Positions 8,862-18,073 of a stretch of DNA of 64,000 bases are shown here, in pieces (the stretch's first letter is position 1; the number at the start of each line of letters is the position of its first letter). The stretch covers positions 1,116,001 to 1,180,000 of the forward strand of contig NZ_FOTP01000001.1 of NCBI RefSeq assembly GCF_900114605.1, in the 5' to 3' direction. Source of the DNA: Bradyrhizobium sp. NFR13. GTDB lineage: Bacteria > Pseudomonadota > Alphaproteobacteria > Rhizobiales > Xanthobacteraceae. A model generated the notes under the pieces. The model was not told where the DNA came from. It saw nothing but the letters and a program-made list of their open reading frames with translations, and did not search any database. A program made the position numbers and the translations under genes.

Positions 8862-9956
8862 TCAATCCTTGTCTTTCTTCGCTTTCTTGTCGTCCTTCTC
8901 TCTCTTGCGGTTGGTGAAGCGAGCATTGCCCAACCCCGTTCCGATCGTCAGCACGCCCCATCGTTCGAAGTCCTGCATGAAGGGGACTTCGCTGAGGCCC
9001 TGGACGACGCCGTCATTGTGCATGAGCACCGCAGTATCGTGATCCCCGATTGTGGGAATGCCTTCGGCGAGCAGCGCCGGCAGGTTGAACTTGCTGCTTT
9101 CCCAATTGCCCGGAAGATTCTGCGCGCCCTTCTCGATAGTGCCGTCTTCGTTGATCACCCCGGGGCACGAGATGCCGATGAACGGCGCCAGCTTGAAGCC
9201 TTCTTTCTCGGCTGCGCTGATCAGATCTTTCAACATCTTCACCAGGCGCTTTACCGCGCCTTCGCGCGTCGGTTCATCATCGGCATGTTTCCAGAGATCG
9301 GATTTCCACACCGCAGCCCTGGAAAGATCTTTCGATTTCCTCCAACCGGTTTCGACCACCCCGCAACGGATGTTGGAGCCACCGATATCGACCGCAAGAA
9401 TGCTGTCGTAACCTTCGAATATCCACGAGGGCGCCAGATGCAGGCAGCCGATCAGACCAGCTTCATCGGGATGAAATCGGATCGGCACCAGATCGACCTT
9501 AAGGCCATCGGCCTTGAGGACAATATCGGCACGCGCAATCGCAAGCTCGCCGACGCGACTTTGCCGGAAACCGCCGCCAACCACGATACATTCGGTATCG
9601 GCCCAGGATTTGGTCTTGAAGAAGCGCCGGACGACGTAAGCTAGCTCCTGGGCGAACTCTTCTATCGCGCCATGCACCAGCGCTGCCGCGGGTAAATCGT
9701 CGCCGAGCAGAATCTCATCAAGGCTGGATTTGCTGATCTTGTTGGCGGCTTTCTCGCCGAGCGGATCCTCGCCGTTTTTCTTCAGTGGCTTGCGCAGATC
9801 GTCCAGAATTTTTTGAAATGCGCCCTTGCTGGCCCGGTCGCCGAGAAAGCCGTCATCGTCCTTCAACTCGATGTTGAACGTATCCACGTCAACGGATGGC
9901 AGCCGCTTGGCACCGTGATTGCCGATGCCCACGGTCGTCATTGTGTCTTCAGCCAT
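8862..9956 (-). CDS. ROK-family sugar-kinase-like protein with apparently swapped halves
   Basis: The 364-residue protein carries ROK/hexokinase-fold elements in unusual order. Residues 87-176 look like the usual C-terminal half: helix ALVHGAIEEFAQELAYVV, glycine turn IVVGGG (124-129), then HPDEAGLIGCLHLA (162-175). Residues 185-347 look like the usual N-terminal half: phosphate-binding ILAVDIGGSNIRCGVVE (186-202), GISCPGVINEDG, NLPGNW, the probable catalytic Asp305 in GDHDTAV, and TIGTGLGN (338-345). The chain ends in a Lys/Asp-rich tail. The Cys-rich ROK zinc motif is absent. A glucokinase-like activity is possible but unproved. The reading frame is intact, so the order is not a frameshift artefact. 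Confidence 0.75.
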   Translation of the reverse strand: MAEDTMTTVGIGNHGAKRLPSVDVDTFNIELKDDDGFLGDRASKGAFQKILDDLRKPLKKNGEDPLGEKAANKISKSSLDEILLGDDLPAAALVHGAIEEFAQELAYVVRRFFKTKSWADTECIVVGGGFRQSRVGELAIARADIVLKADGLKVDLVPIRFHPDEAGLIGCLHLAPSWIFEGYDSILAVDIGGSNIRCGVVETGWRKSKDLSRAAVWKSDLWKHADDEPTREGAVKRLVKMLKDLISAAEKEGFKLAPFIGISCPGVINEDGTIEKGAQNLPGNWESSKFNLPALLAEGIPTIGDHDTAVLMHNDGVVQGLSEVPFMQDFERWGVLTIGTGLGNARFTNRKREKDDKKAKKDKD

Positions 9957-10203
9957 ATTGCCCCTACCAGACTAGAACCGCACGATAATGCCCGGGGAGA
10001 CGGTTTGTTTCATCGCCCCGCCCGCACGATCGTACCGCGCCCCATTTGCGTCGATCCTGCGAGCCCGGTTTCAGCGGTGCCGGTAGAACATCCTTAACTA
10101 ACCAGGCAGTGCAGCAACCCAAGCCACTACCTTTATGCGATCGACCTAACAGTAAATTTATCAGCTCAGGTAATTATCTCCGCATTCATACGGGTGCGTA
10201 TTC

Positions 10204-11544
10204 ATGCTGAAGTCATTCCTCGGGCTATCGTTCCTCAAGCTAACTAATCGTTTTCGCCGCGACCAACGCGGCAATGTCGCGATCATATTCGCGATCACAT
10301 GCATACCTCTTATTTCCATGGTCGGTGCCGCGATCGACTATACGCGAGCGCTACAGATCAGATCCCAACTGCAAGCTGCCCTTGATACTGCCAGCGTCGG
10401 CTCCATCGTGCAGAAGTCTGCTGCATTCATTACCGCAGGTTCGATGACATCGGACGGCCCCGTCCCCGGTGGCGACGTCGACGCAATCAATATTTTCAAG
10501 GGCAACACATCAGGCAGGACCGGCTTCACGCTGACCAGCACGACAGCGACCGTCAATCGCGCCAACGGCGTCGTGACGGCAACGATGCAATTCTCGGCGG
10601 ATGTACCGACCAGTCTCACATCCGTCATGGGCTTTTCCAAGATGACCGTCACCGGCACCTCTGTCGCGACGGCAACGATGCCGAATTATATCGATTTCTA
10701 TCTGCTGCTCGACAATTCGCCATCCATGGGCGTTGGCGCGACACCGACCGACGTGGCTACGATGGTCAAGAACACGTCGGACAGCTGCGCCTTTGCCTGC
10801 CACGACCTCAACAACAGCAATAACTACTACAAGCTCGCCAAGACACTTGGCGTGACCACGCGCATCGACGTGCTGCGTACGGCCACCCAAAAACTGATGG
10901 ATACTGCAGCCAGCACACAAACCTATTCCAACCAGTTTCGCATGGCGATCTACGACTTCGGCGCCGCCGCCTCGACTGCCGGTTTGAGAGCCCTGTTCAC
11001 ATTGTCGTCCAGCCTCTCGAGTGCGAAGACGGCGGCTGGAAACATCGACTTGATGACGGTGAACGGCCAGAACGACAACAACGATCAGGACACTGGCTAC
11101 AGCGCCATATTCCCGGCGATCAACACTGCCATCAGCGCCCCCGGAGCCGGTACAGCCGGTGCACCGCTCAAATATCTCTTCTTCGTATCCGATGGCGTCG
11201 CTGATGAATACAATCCAAGCAACTGCCTGAAGCCGACGACTAATGGACGATGCCAGTCGCCGATCAATCCGGCGCTTTGCACCACGTTGAAGAATCGCGG
11301 CATCAAGATTGCTGTGCTCTACACGACCTATCTCGCACTTCCGACCAATGCCTGGTACAATAGCTGGATCGCACCATTCAACGCTGGTCCTTACGGACCC
11401 TCGCCCAACAGCCAGATCGCCAGCAACATGCAGAGCTGTGCTTCGCCGGGCTTCTATTTTGAGGTCAGCCCGACCCAGGGCATCTCGGAAGCGATGACCG
11501 CGCTGTTTCAGCGTGCCGTCGCCGATGCGCGCGTGAGCCGCTAA
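10204..11544 (+). CDS. TadG-like pilus-assembly protein with vWA-type domain
   Basis: The 446-residue product begins with a basic stretch and the TadE/TadG signature RRDQRGNVAIIFAITCIPLI, one hydrophobic helix that anchors the protein in the inner membrane (residues 20-45). A periplasmic part follows, with a vWA-like strand and MIDAS motif FYLLLDNSPSMG near residue 165 (D-x-S-x-S), then LFFVSDGVADEY and IKIAVLYTTYL. TadG proteins accompany Flp/Tad pili, but no other tad, cpa or flp gene is in the window, so this is an orphan copy. The gene is monocistronic and converges with the LysR gene. No strong ribosome site precedes the ATG. Confidence 0.8.
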   Translation: MLKSFLGLSFLKLTNRFRRDQRGNVAIIFAITCIPLISMVGAAIDYTRALQIRSQLQAALDTASVGSIVQKSAAFITAGSMTSDGPVPGGDVDAINIFKGNTSGRTGFTLTSTTATVNRANGVVTATMQFSADVPTSLTSVMGFSKMTVTGTSVATATMPNYIDFYLLLDNSPSMGVGATPTDVATMVKNTSDSCAFACHDLNNSNNYYKLAKTLGVTTRIDVLRTATQKLMDTAASTQTYSNQFRMAIYDFGAAASTAGLRALFTLSSSLSSAKTAAGNIDLMTVNGQNDNNDQDTGYSAIFPAINTAISAPGAGTAGAPLKYLFFVSDGVADEYNPSNCLKPTTNGRCQSPINPALCTTLKNRGIKIAVLYTTYLALPTNAWYNSWIAPFNAGPYGPSPNSQIASNMQSCASPGFYFEVSPTQGISEAMTALFQRAVADARVSR

Positions 11545-11638
11545 CCGGCGCAGCCACCGGGCAAGTCGGCGAGCTCTGCGACACCGACTGCGCGATCCAT
11601 CTTCAAGATCGTGTACGACACCGCGCCGCGGCGAATGC

Positions 11639-12532
11639 TCATTCGCCCGCGCTCTCCTTCAAGTTTTCCAGCAGCAATTGCGCCGGCCGACTGAGGCCCT
11701 TGTCGCGCACGGCGACGACAAACTGCCGCTTCGCCCAGTCATTGCTAAGCGGAATGACTTTCAGCCCCAGCGTTTGCTGGATGGTCGAGGCCTCTTCCTG
11801 CGGAATGATGGCGACGGCCAGTTGTGCCGCGACGATGCGATAGGCGGCATCTACCGTTGAGACCTGAATGCGATAGCGCATCTGCTTGCCGGCCCCCGCC
11901 GCCACACTGCGCTGCATTGTCTGCATGATGCTACGCGCGACGATGTCGACATGCTCATAGTCGATCGTATCCTCGAACGACACTGACTTGCGTCTAGCGA
12001 GCGGGTGATCGGGATGCACGACCACGGCGAGATGATCGCGATGATAAGGAAACGTCCTGAGACCGCGAAGATCGACGGCATCCCAGCACACACCTATATC
12101 GGCGCGCCCTTCCTCGACGCCGCGCACGACTTCCCAGATCTCGCGCTCTTCCAGACTGACACGCACGTCGCGATAGCGCTTGGCAAACAGGCTGATGTCT
12201 TCCGGCAGCACCTGCGCCACCGCCGACTTAGAGGCGAACACCCGTACATGTCCTTGCACGCCATCGGCAAAGGCGCCGAGTTCGGCCTGCATCCGGTCGA
12301 GCAATTGCAGCGACTCCCGCGCATAACGGCACAGCGCTTCGCCGGCTGCCGTCACGCTCACGCCACGCCGACCGCGCTCGAGCAGCTGCACGCCGGCTTC
12401 GTCTTCCATCTGGCTGATGCGCTTGCTGATTGCCGAGGGCACGATAGCTTCGCGTTTTGCGGCATTGGCAATGTTGCGCTCCTCGCAGACAGCGATGAAC
12501 AGGCGGAGCGACAGGGGATCAAAGCTTTGCAT
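11639..12532 (-). CDS. LysR-family regulator, divergent from tarD
   Basis: The 297-residue protein starts MQSFDPLSLRLFIAVCEERN; this ATG fits the usual LysR start just before the winged helix, and an upstream in-frame ATG would run through the operator region. The HTH occupies about residues 5-62 (REAIVPSAISKRISQME, LLERGRRGVSVTAAGE) and the periplasmic-binding-like effector domain about 88-290. It lies head-to-head with the D-tartrate dehydratase gene across 131 bases containing a 19-base palindrome, so it probably controls tarD in response to tartrate or a related hydroxy-acid. That effector is inferred from position only. Confidence 0.88.
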   Translation of the reverse strand: MQSFDPLSLRLFIAVCEERNIANAAKREAIVPSAISKRISQMEDEAGVQLLERGRRGVSVTAAGEALCRYARESLQLLDRMQAELGAFADGVQGHVRVFASKSAVAQVLPEDISLFAKRYRDVRVSLEEREIWEVVRGVEEGRADIGVCWDAVDLRGLRTFPYHRDHLAVVVHPDHPLARRKSVSFEDTIDYEHVDIVARSIMQTMQRSVAAGAGKQMRYRIQVSTVDAAYRIVAAQLAVAIIPQEEASTIQQTLGLKVIPLSNDWAKRQFVVAVRDKGLSRPAQLLLENLKESAGE

Positions 12533-12563
12533 GGGACATCCGTGGACGGGCGCCAGCCATCTT

Positions 12564-12582
12564 ATCTCGGAACTTCTGAGAT
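12564..12582. promoter_or_regulatory. Palindromic LysR operator candidate between lysR and tarD
   Basis: The 19-base sequence ATCTCGGAACTTCTGAGAT is an inverted repeat (ATCTC g GAA c TTC t GAGAT) with one mismatched pair and contains a T-N11-A core as in LysR boxes. It lies 32 bases upstream of the LysR ATG and 82 upstream of tarD, in the divergent promoter interval. A further related half, TCAGAGATGGC (12597-12607), is nearby and may be a second site. Confidence 0.55.
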
Positions 12583-12663
12583 GAAAAACGACCATTTCAG
12601 AGATGGCTAAGGAGAGCGTATGCCTCTCCGCAAGCCCGTCTCATCCAGCCGCAGGAGCGCCTC

Positions 12664-13827
12664 ATGCGCATTGTCGACATCCGGGAGCGCACCGCTCCGA
12701 TCGCCTCGCCCATCGCTAACGCCTTCATCGACTTCAGCAAAATGACACTGAGCCTGGTCGCCGTGGTCACTGACGTGATCCGCGACGGGAAACCCGTGAT
12801 CGGCTACGGCTTCAACTCCAATGGCCGCTATGGCCAGGGTGGCCTGATCCGCGAGCGTTTCGCGCCGCGCATTCTGGAAGCCAAGCCCGACAGCTTGATC
12901 GACGCCTCCGACGACAACATCGATCCGCACAAGGTGTGGGCGACGATGTTCACCAATGAGAAGCCCGGCGGCCATGGCGAACGCTCGGTGGCGATCGGCA
13001 CCATCGACATGGCGGTGTGGGACGCGGTCGCCAAGATCGCCGGCAAGCCACTGTTTCGCCTGCTTGCCGAGCGCTACGGCACCACAGCTGATCCGAAGGT
13101 CTTCGTCTATGCCGCCGGCGGCTACTACTATCCCGGCAAGGGCCTTGAGGGCCTCGCCACCGAGATGAACGGCTATCTCGAGCGCGGCTACAATGTCGTG
13201 AAGATGAAGATCGGTGGCGCGCCGCTCGCCGACGACCGCAAGCGCATCGAACATGTGCTGAAACTGCTTCCAGCAGGGGCCAAACTCGCTGTCGACGCCA
13301 ATGGTCGCTTCGATCTGGGGACGGCCGTCGCCTATGCCAAGGCACTGCGTGAGTACGACTTGTTCTGGTACGAGGAAGCCGGCGACCCGCTCGATTACGA
13401 GCTGCAGGAAAAGCTCGCTGAGCATTATCCCGGCCCGATGGCCACCGGCGAAAACCTGTTCTCGATGCAGGATGCCCGCAATCTCATTCGCTATGGCGGC
13501 ATGCGGAAGGACCGCGACTGGCTGCAATTCGACTGCGCGCTCTCTTACGGCCTGGTCGAATATCTCCGCACGCTCGACATGCTGAAGAGTTATGGATGGT
13601 CATGGCGCCGCTGCATCCCCCATGGCGGCCACCAGATGTCGCTGAACATCGCGGCTGGTTTGGGCCTCGGCGGCAACGAATCGTATCCTGACCTGTTCCA
13701 GCCCTATGGCGGGTTCCCGGACGGCGTGAAGGTTGAGAACGGGCACATTATGATGCCGGAGCTCCCAGGCATCGGCTTCGAGGGCAAGTCGGACCTGATC
13801 AAGGAAATGCGCAGCCTGGCGTCCTGA
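12664..13827 (+). CDS. tarD: D-tartrate dehydratase (enolase superfamily)
   Basis: The 387-residue protein matches the mandelate-racemase-group dehydratases and most specifically D-tartrate dehydratase of Bradyrhizobium japonicum. The KxK pair is K180/K182 in VVKMKIGG. Metal ligands are D211 (AVDANGRFD), E237 (WYEEAGDP) and E263 (ATGENL). The catalytic base is H320 (CIPHGGHQ). These lie two residues below the positions I recall for the characterised enzyme (K184, D213, E239, E265, H322). It would dehydrate D-tartrate to oxaloacetate in the cytoplasm, using Mg2+. GGAGCGCCTC precedes the ATG. The divergent LysR gene is the likely regulator. Confidence 0.92.
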   Translation: MRIVDIRERTAPIASPIANAFIDFSKMTLSLVAVVTDVIRDGKPVIGYGFNSNGRYGQGGLIRERFAPRILEAKPDSLIDASDDNIDPHKVWATMFTNEKPGGHGERSVAIGTIDMAVWDAVAKIAGKPLFRLLAERYGTTADPKVFVYAAGGYYYPGKGLEGLATEMNGYLERGYNVVKMKIGGAPLADDRKRIEHVLKLLPAGAKLAVDANGRFDLGTAVAYAKALREYDLFWYEEAGDPLDYELQEKLAEHYPGPMATGENLFSMQDARNLIRYGGMRKDRDWLQFDCALSYGLVEYLRTLDMLKSYGWSWRRCIPHGGHQMSLNIAAGLGLGGNESYPDLFQPYGGFPDGVKVENGHIMMPELPGIGFEGKSDLIKEMRSLAS

Positions 13828-13861
13828 TCTAAGCCGCTGATTTCGCAGCAGGAATGGCGCG

Positions 13862-13965
13862 ATGGCCGGGCTTGTGCCGACCATATACGTCTTGGCGGCG
13901 GCAAGGGAAGGCGTGGATGCCCGGATCAAGTCCGGGCACGACGACCGAAGGGAGAGCGTATCGGT
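13862..13965 (+). repeat. Dispersed intergenic repeat encoding a MAGLVPTIYVL...IKSGHDD-like reading
   Basis: This stretch translates to MAGLVPTIYVL, then VDARIKSGHDD, the tell-tale reading of a very common dispersed repeat in Bradyrhizobium and other Rhizobiales. It contains the inverted element GCCCGGATCAAGTCCGGGC (13919-13937). It lies after tarD and is not a gene despite the open frame. Only one copy of this type was noticed in the window. Confidence 0.65.
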
Positions 13966-14039
13966 TAAAGGGGGCCCGAGGACCGATACCCGCGGGCCCG
14001 CCAAGACTCTGTTTCTAGCTCGCTTTTGCCCGTCTTTCC

Positions 14040-14067
14040 TTGACTCTCCGCCTTCACCCTCTATAAA
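14040..14067 (+). promoter_or_regulatory. Sigma-70-type promoter candidate for rplU
   Basis: TTGACT (14040-14045) and TATAAA (14062-14067) are separated by 16 bases. Transcription would start near 14074, leaving a leader of about 170 bases before the rplU ATG. Confidence 0.55.
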
Positions 14068-14076
14068 GCACGCTTC

Positions 14077-14108
14077 GGCGCAAGCTTTGCTTGGCGCCGA
14101 TTGTTTTT
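14077..14108 (+). terminator. Terminator-like hairpin in the rplU leader (possible attenuator)
   Basis: GGCGCAAGC (14077-14085) pairs with GCTTGGCGCC (14089-14098) with a bulged G and a three-base loop, followed by TTGTTTTT (14101-14108). It begins only a few bases after the predicted transcription start and well before rplU, so it would terminate a very short leader RNA unless bypassed. It could equally end an unseen upstream transcript. Confidence 0.45.
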
Positions 14109-14146
14109 GCGTGGGGTCGCAACGTCGACCAGAAAACGCAGAAATT

Positions 14147-14167
14147 CGCGACTTCCTGGAAGTCGCG
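14147..14167. promoter_or_regulatory. Perfect 21-base palindrome in the rplU leader
   Basis: CGCGACTTCC (14147-14156), a single T, and GGAAGTCGCG (14158-14167) form an exact inverted repeat. On RNA it would need a few unpaired bases at the tip but still make a strong hairpin; on DNA it could bind a dimeric protein. It lies 77 bases upstream of the rplU start. Confidence 0.4.
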
Positions 14168-14244
14168 GTGAACCCTTATCGACTGAACAAGAAGCCGTCC
14201 CGGATCTGATCCGAGGATGGGATCGAACACGAAGGAATATAACG

Positions 14245-14739
14245 ATGTTCGCAGTCATCAAAACCGGCGGCCGGCAATACCGCGTCGTTCCGGATGATGT
14301 GCTCGAGATTGGCAAGATCGCCGGCGATGTCGGAACGATCGTGCAGCTTGGTGAAGTTCTCGTGCTGGGCGGTGATACGCCTGTGCTCGGCCTGCCCCTG
14401 GTGGCTGGTGCGTCGGTTGCGGCCGAAGTGCTCGACCACAAGCGCGGCCCCAAGGTCATCTCTTTCAAGAAGCGCCGCCGCAAGAATTCGAAGCGCAAGC
14501 GTGGCTACCGTGACGAGATCACGCTGATCCGCGTCACCGAGATCCTGGCGGACGGCAAGGCGCCGACCATCGGACCTCGCCCGAAGCGTGAGAAGCCGGT
14601 CGTGACCGCTCCGGTCGACGGCGATGAAGCTCCTGCCAAGAAGCCAGCCGCCAAGAAGGCTGCTGCTCCGAAGGCCGCCGCCGAGAAGAAGCCCGCAGCC
14701 AAGAAGCCGGCCGCGAAGAAAAAGCCCGCAGCGGAATAA
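14245..14739 (+). CDS. rplU: 50S ribosomal protein L21
   Basis: The 164-residue protein starts MFAVIKTGGRQYRVVPDDVL after GAAGGAATATAACG, and residues 1-102 are canonical L21 (RGPKVISFKKRRRKNSKRKR, GYRDEITLIRV). The remaining 60 residues form an Ala/Lys/Pro-rich extension (AKKPAAKKAAAPKAAAEKK and so on) common in Bradyrhizobiaceae L21 and presumably disordered and RNA-binding. An upstream in-frame ATG at 14101 lies within the leader hairpin region and is not credible. rpmA follows 80 bases downstream, as in nearly all bacteria. Confidence 0.97.
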   Translation: MFAVIKTGGRQYRVVPDDVLEIGKIAGDVGTIVQLGEVLVLGGDTPVLGLPLVAGASVAAEVLDHKRGPKVISFKKRRRKNSKRKRGYRDEITLIRVTEILADGKAPTIGPRPKREKPVVTAPVDGDEAPAKKPAAKKAAAPKAAAEKKPAAKKPAAKKKPAAE

Positions 14740-14819
14740 GTCGCTGCGAAAAGTTGAGAATCTGTGAGACAATTCCTTCAAGGAATTGATCTAGAACTTA
14801 TCGAGATCGGAGACGGGCT

Positions 14820-15092
14820 ATGGCTCATAAAAAAGCAGGCGGTTCATCGCGCAACGGCCGCGATTCGGCTGGCAAGCGCCTCGGTGTGAAGGCGTTCGGC
14901 GGCGAACGCGTGATCCCCGGTAACATCATTGCGCGTCAGCGCGGCACCACCTGGCACCCCGGCCTTAATGTCGGCATGGGCACAGACCATACCCTGTTCG
15001 CCAAGGTCGAAGGCCGCGTGGAGTTTCGCGCCAAATCGAACGGCCGCACCTTCGTATCGGTTCTTCCGATTACTGAAGCCGCGGCCGAATAA
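14820..15092 (+). CDS. rpmA: 50S ribosomal protein L27
   Basis: The 90-residue protein begins [20 protein letters not shown] and contains the L27 motif [20 protein letters not shown] and [17 protein letters not shown]. The N-terminal tail reaches the peptidyl-transferase centre. The short MAHKK start shows no cleavable extension of the Firmicutes type. GGAGACGGGCT precedes the ATG. It is cotranscribed with rplU, and a strong hairpin terminator follows at 15158-15187. Confidence 0.98.
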   Translation: MAHKKAGGSSRNGRDSAGKRLGVKAFGGERVIPGNIIARQRGTTWHPGLNVGMGTDHTLFAKVEGRVEFRAKSNGRTFVSVLPITEAAAE

Positions 15093-15157
15093 ACGGTGGA
15101 CACATTGGAGTCCGCCGGGTCCTGTTGAACCGGCGGAGCGCCAGAATTGGGCTCCAG

Positions 15158-15187
15158 AGGGGAGGCGGGAAACCGGCCTCCCCTTTT
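15158..15187 (+). terminator. Rho-independent terminator after rpmA
   Basis: AGGGGAGGCGG pairs with CCGGCCTCCCC around a GAAA loop and runs directly into TTTT. It lies 66 bases after the L27 stop and upstream of the GNAT start at 15228. Confidence 0.75.
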
Positions 15188-15227
15188 CGTTTGGTGCGTC
15201 GCTTCGGGGCGCACACAGGAGCCCGAG

Positions 15228-15818
15228 ATGCTGCAGGATATTCCGACCCCGACCTTGAGAGAAACCAGAGGCTGCGTCCTCGAGACCGAACGGCTGGCCT
15301 TGCGCAAGCCGACGCTCGCGGACGTAAAAGCCATCGCGCTTCTCGCCAATGATCGCCGCATCGCCGAGATGACGCGTCGCCTGCCATTCCCGTATCAGCA
15401 GGATCACGCGGTCGATTTCGTCAATTCACTGAGCGAGACCGCCAGCGACAGCGTGTTCCTGATCGAACTCGATCGTCGTCCCATCGGCATGGTCGGAATC
15501 GACTGGCGGGAAGTCGACTCGCCGGAACTCGGTTACTGGCTCGGCGTCGATCACTGGGGCCAGGGTTTTGCGACCGAGGCCGCCCGTGCCGCGATCGATT
15601 ACGCCTTCGATGAATTCGACATCGATCACCTGATCTCGGGTGCACGCGTTGCCAATCCGTCGTCGCGCAACATCCTGGAGAAGTGCGGCTTCCAGTGGAG
15701 CGGCGTTCAACTGCACCGCTTCGAAGCGATCGGCTCATCAACGCCAGTCGACTGCTTCAAGCTGACAAGGGGCGTGTGGAGTTCGCTGAAGAACTGGGGA
15801 ACGTCGACGCGGCGGTGA
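15228..15818 (+). CDS. GNAT-family N-acetyltransferase (RimJ/RimL-like)
   Basis: The 196-residue protein starts MLQDIPTPTLRETRGCVLET at an ATG behind CAGGAGCCCGAG. The acetyltransferase_3 layout is clear: RLALRKPTLADVKAIALLAN at the front, strand IGMVGIDW, ELGYWLGVDHWGQGFATEA (acetyl-CoA pyrophosphate-binding loop, here GQGFAT), and NPSSRNILEKCGF. The substrate, a protein N terminus or a small amine, cannot be told. Homologues often sit between rpmA and obgE in this group, so the position is conserved although the link is unexplained. It converges with the EamA gene. Confidence 0.85.
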   Translation: MLQDIPTPTLRETRGCVLETERLALRKPTLADVKAIALLANDRRIAEMTRRLPFPYQQDHAVDFVNSLSETASDSVFLIELDRRPIGMVGIDWREVDSPELGYWLGVDHWGQGFATEAARAAIDYAFDEFDIDHLISGARVANPSSRNILEKCGFQWSGVQLHRFEAIGSSTPVDCFKLTRGVWSSLKNWGTSTRR

Positions 15819-15829
15819 ACGACTGTTAC

Positions 15830-15885
15830 TTCCCCTCTCCCCTTGTGGGAGAGGGCGCCTGAGCGAAGAAGGCAGGAGAGGGGAA
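15830..15885. repeat. Palindromic intergenic repeat between converging genes
   Basis: TTCCCCTCTCC at the left end is the inverse of GGAGAGGGGAA at the right, and an inner CCCCTTGTGGGAGAGGG forms a second, smaller hairpin. This type of CCCTCTCC...GGAGAGGG repeat is widespread in Bradyrhizobiaceae intergenes. It may also serve as a transcription barrier here. Confidence 0.65.
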
Positions 15886-15892
15886 GAAAGCC

Positions 15893-16804
15893 TCACACCG
15901 CTGGCGGAACTTCGTCGGCGATCTTTCCGAGCTGCTGCTCGCGCAGGAAGATATAGAGCCCTGCTGCGATGATGACCGCAGCGCCGATCAGCGTGGCCCA
16001 TGACGGCACTTCGCCGAACACGAGATAGCCGAAGATCACCGCCCAGATGATCATCGAATACTGATACGGCACCACCATGCTGGCCGGCGCCAGCTTCAGC
16101 GAGCGATTGACACAGAGCAGCGCACACACCGAGACAACGCCCGCGAGAAAGAACAGGCCGAGATCGCGCAGGTCGGGCGTCACCCAGCCGAACGCCGTGA
16201 AGACCGCGCCGAAAGTAAACGTGCCGATGAACTGCGTCGTCGCGAGTACGACGTCCGGCGCGGAACGCAGCGAGCGGGTGATCAGCATCAGCGCGGCGAA
16301 GGACAGGCTGCCGCCGAGCGCGATCAGTGCCGGCCATGTCACCGTCTGCGCCGAGGGCTGCAGCGCGATCAGCACGCCGCAGAAGCCGACAAAGATCGCG
16401 GTCCAGCGCCGCCAGCCGACGGCTTCGCGCAGAAAGATCGCAGAGCCGGCGGTCACGAAGATCGGACAAGCGAGATAATAGGTGATGACATCCGCCAGCG
16501 GCAGATAGGCCGCTGCCCAGAAGAACGCCGCGACTTCCAGTGTCGACAACACCACGCGAATGAGCTGCAGACCCGGCCGATCGAGCTGCAGGAAATCCGC
16601 GCGATGCCGCCAGATCGACGGCGCCAGCAGCGCTAGCGCGGCGCAGGCGCGCAGCAGCATCAACTGACCGACCGAATAGGTGCTGACCAGGAACTTGCCG
16701 ATCGCATCACCGCAGGAGAACATGCAGATGCCCACGAGCATCAGGCCGATACCGGCCAGCCGGGCGGCGCGATTGTCGGCCGCAGTCGAAATGGTCGCAA
16801 ACAT
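15893..16804 (-). CDS. EamA/DMT-family transporter
   Basis: The 303-residue membrane protein has ten hydrophobic segments arranged as two EamA repeats, about residues 17-148 and 158-292. The first repeat has GIGLMLVGICMFSCGDAIGK and LPLADVITYYLACPIFV. The second ends VIFGYLVFGEVPSWATLIGA, a typical last-repeat motif. A short Lys-rich tail follows. It is an inner-membrane drug/metabolite transporter of unknown substrate, probably an exporter. It is oppositely oriented to obgE, with about 170 bases of shared upstream DNA. Confidence 0.88.
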   Translation of the reverse strand: MFATISTAADNRAARLAGIGLMLVGICMFSCGDAIGKFLVSTYSVGQLMLLRACAALALLAPSIWRHRADFLQLDRPGLQLIRVVLSTLEVAAFFWAAAYLPLADVITYYLACPIFVTAGSAIFLREAVGWRRWTAIFVGFCGVLIALQPSAQTVTWPALIALGGSLSFAALMLITRSLRSAPDVVLATTQFIGTFTFGAVFTAFGWVTPDLRDLGLFFLAGVVSVCALLCVNRSLKLAPASMVVPYQYSMIIWAVIFGYLVFGEVPSWATLIGAAVIIAAGLYIFLREQQLGKIADEVPPAV

Positions 16805-16870
16805 GCCTATATGAGCCTTTAGGTAAGCTTCTGGGTGCGGCTTGGTTAACGGCGCGATGTTGTCGTTTAG

Positions 16871-18022
<1,152 letters not shown>

Positions 18023-18073
18023 TCTGCGTCTCACGTCCGTCCAAGCATCACACGTCCTGCCAAAGCCCACATC

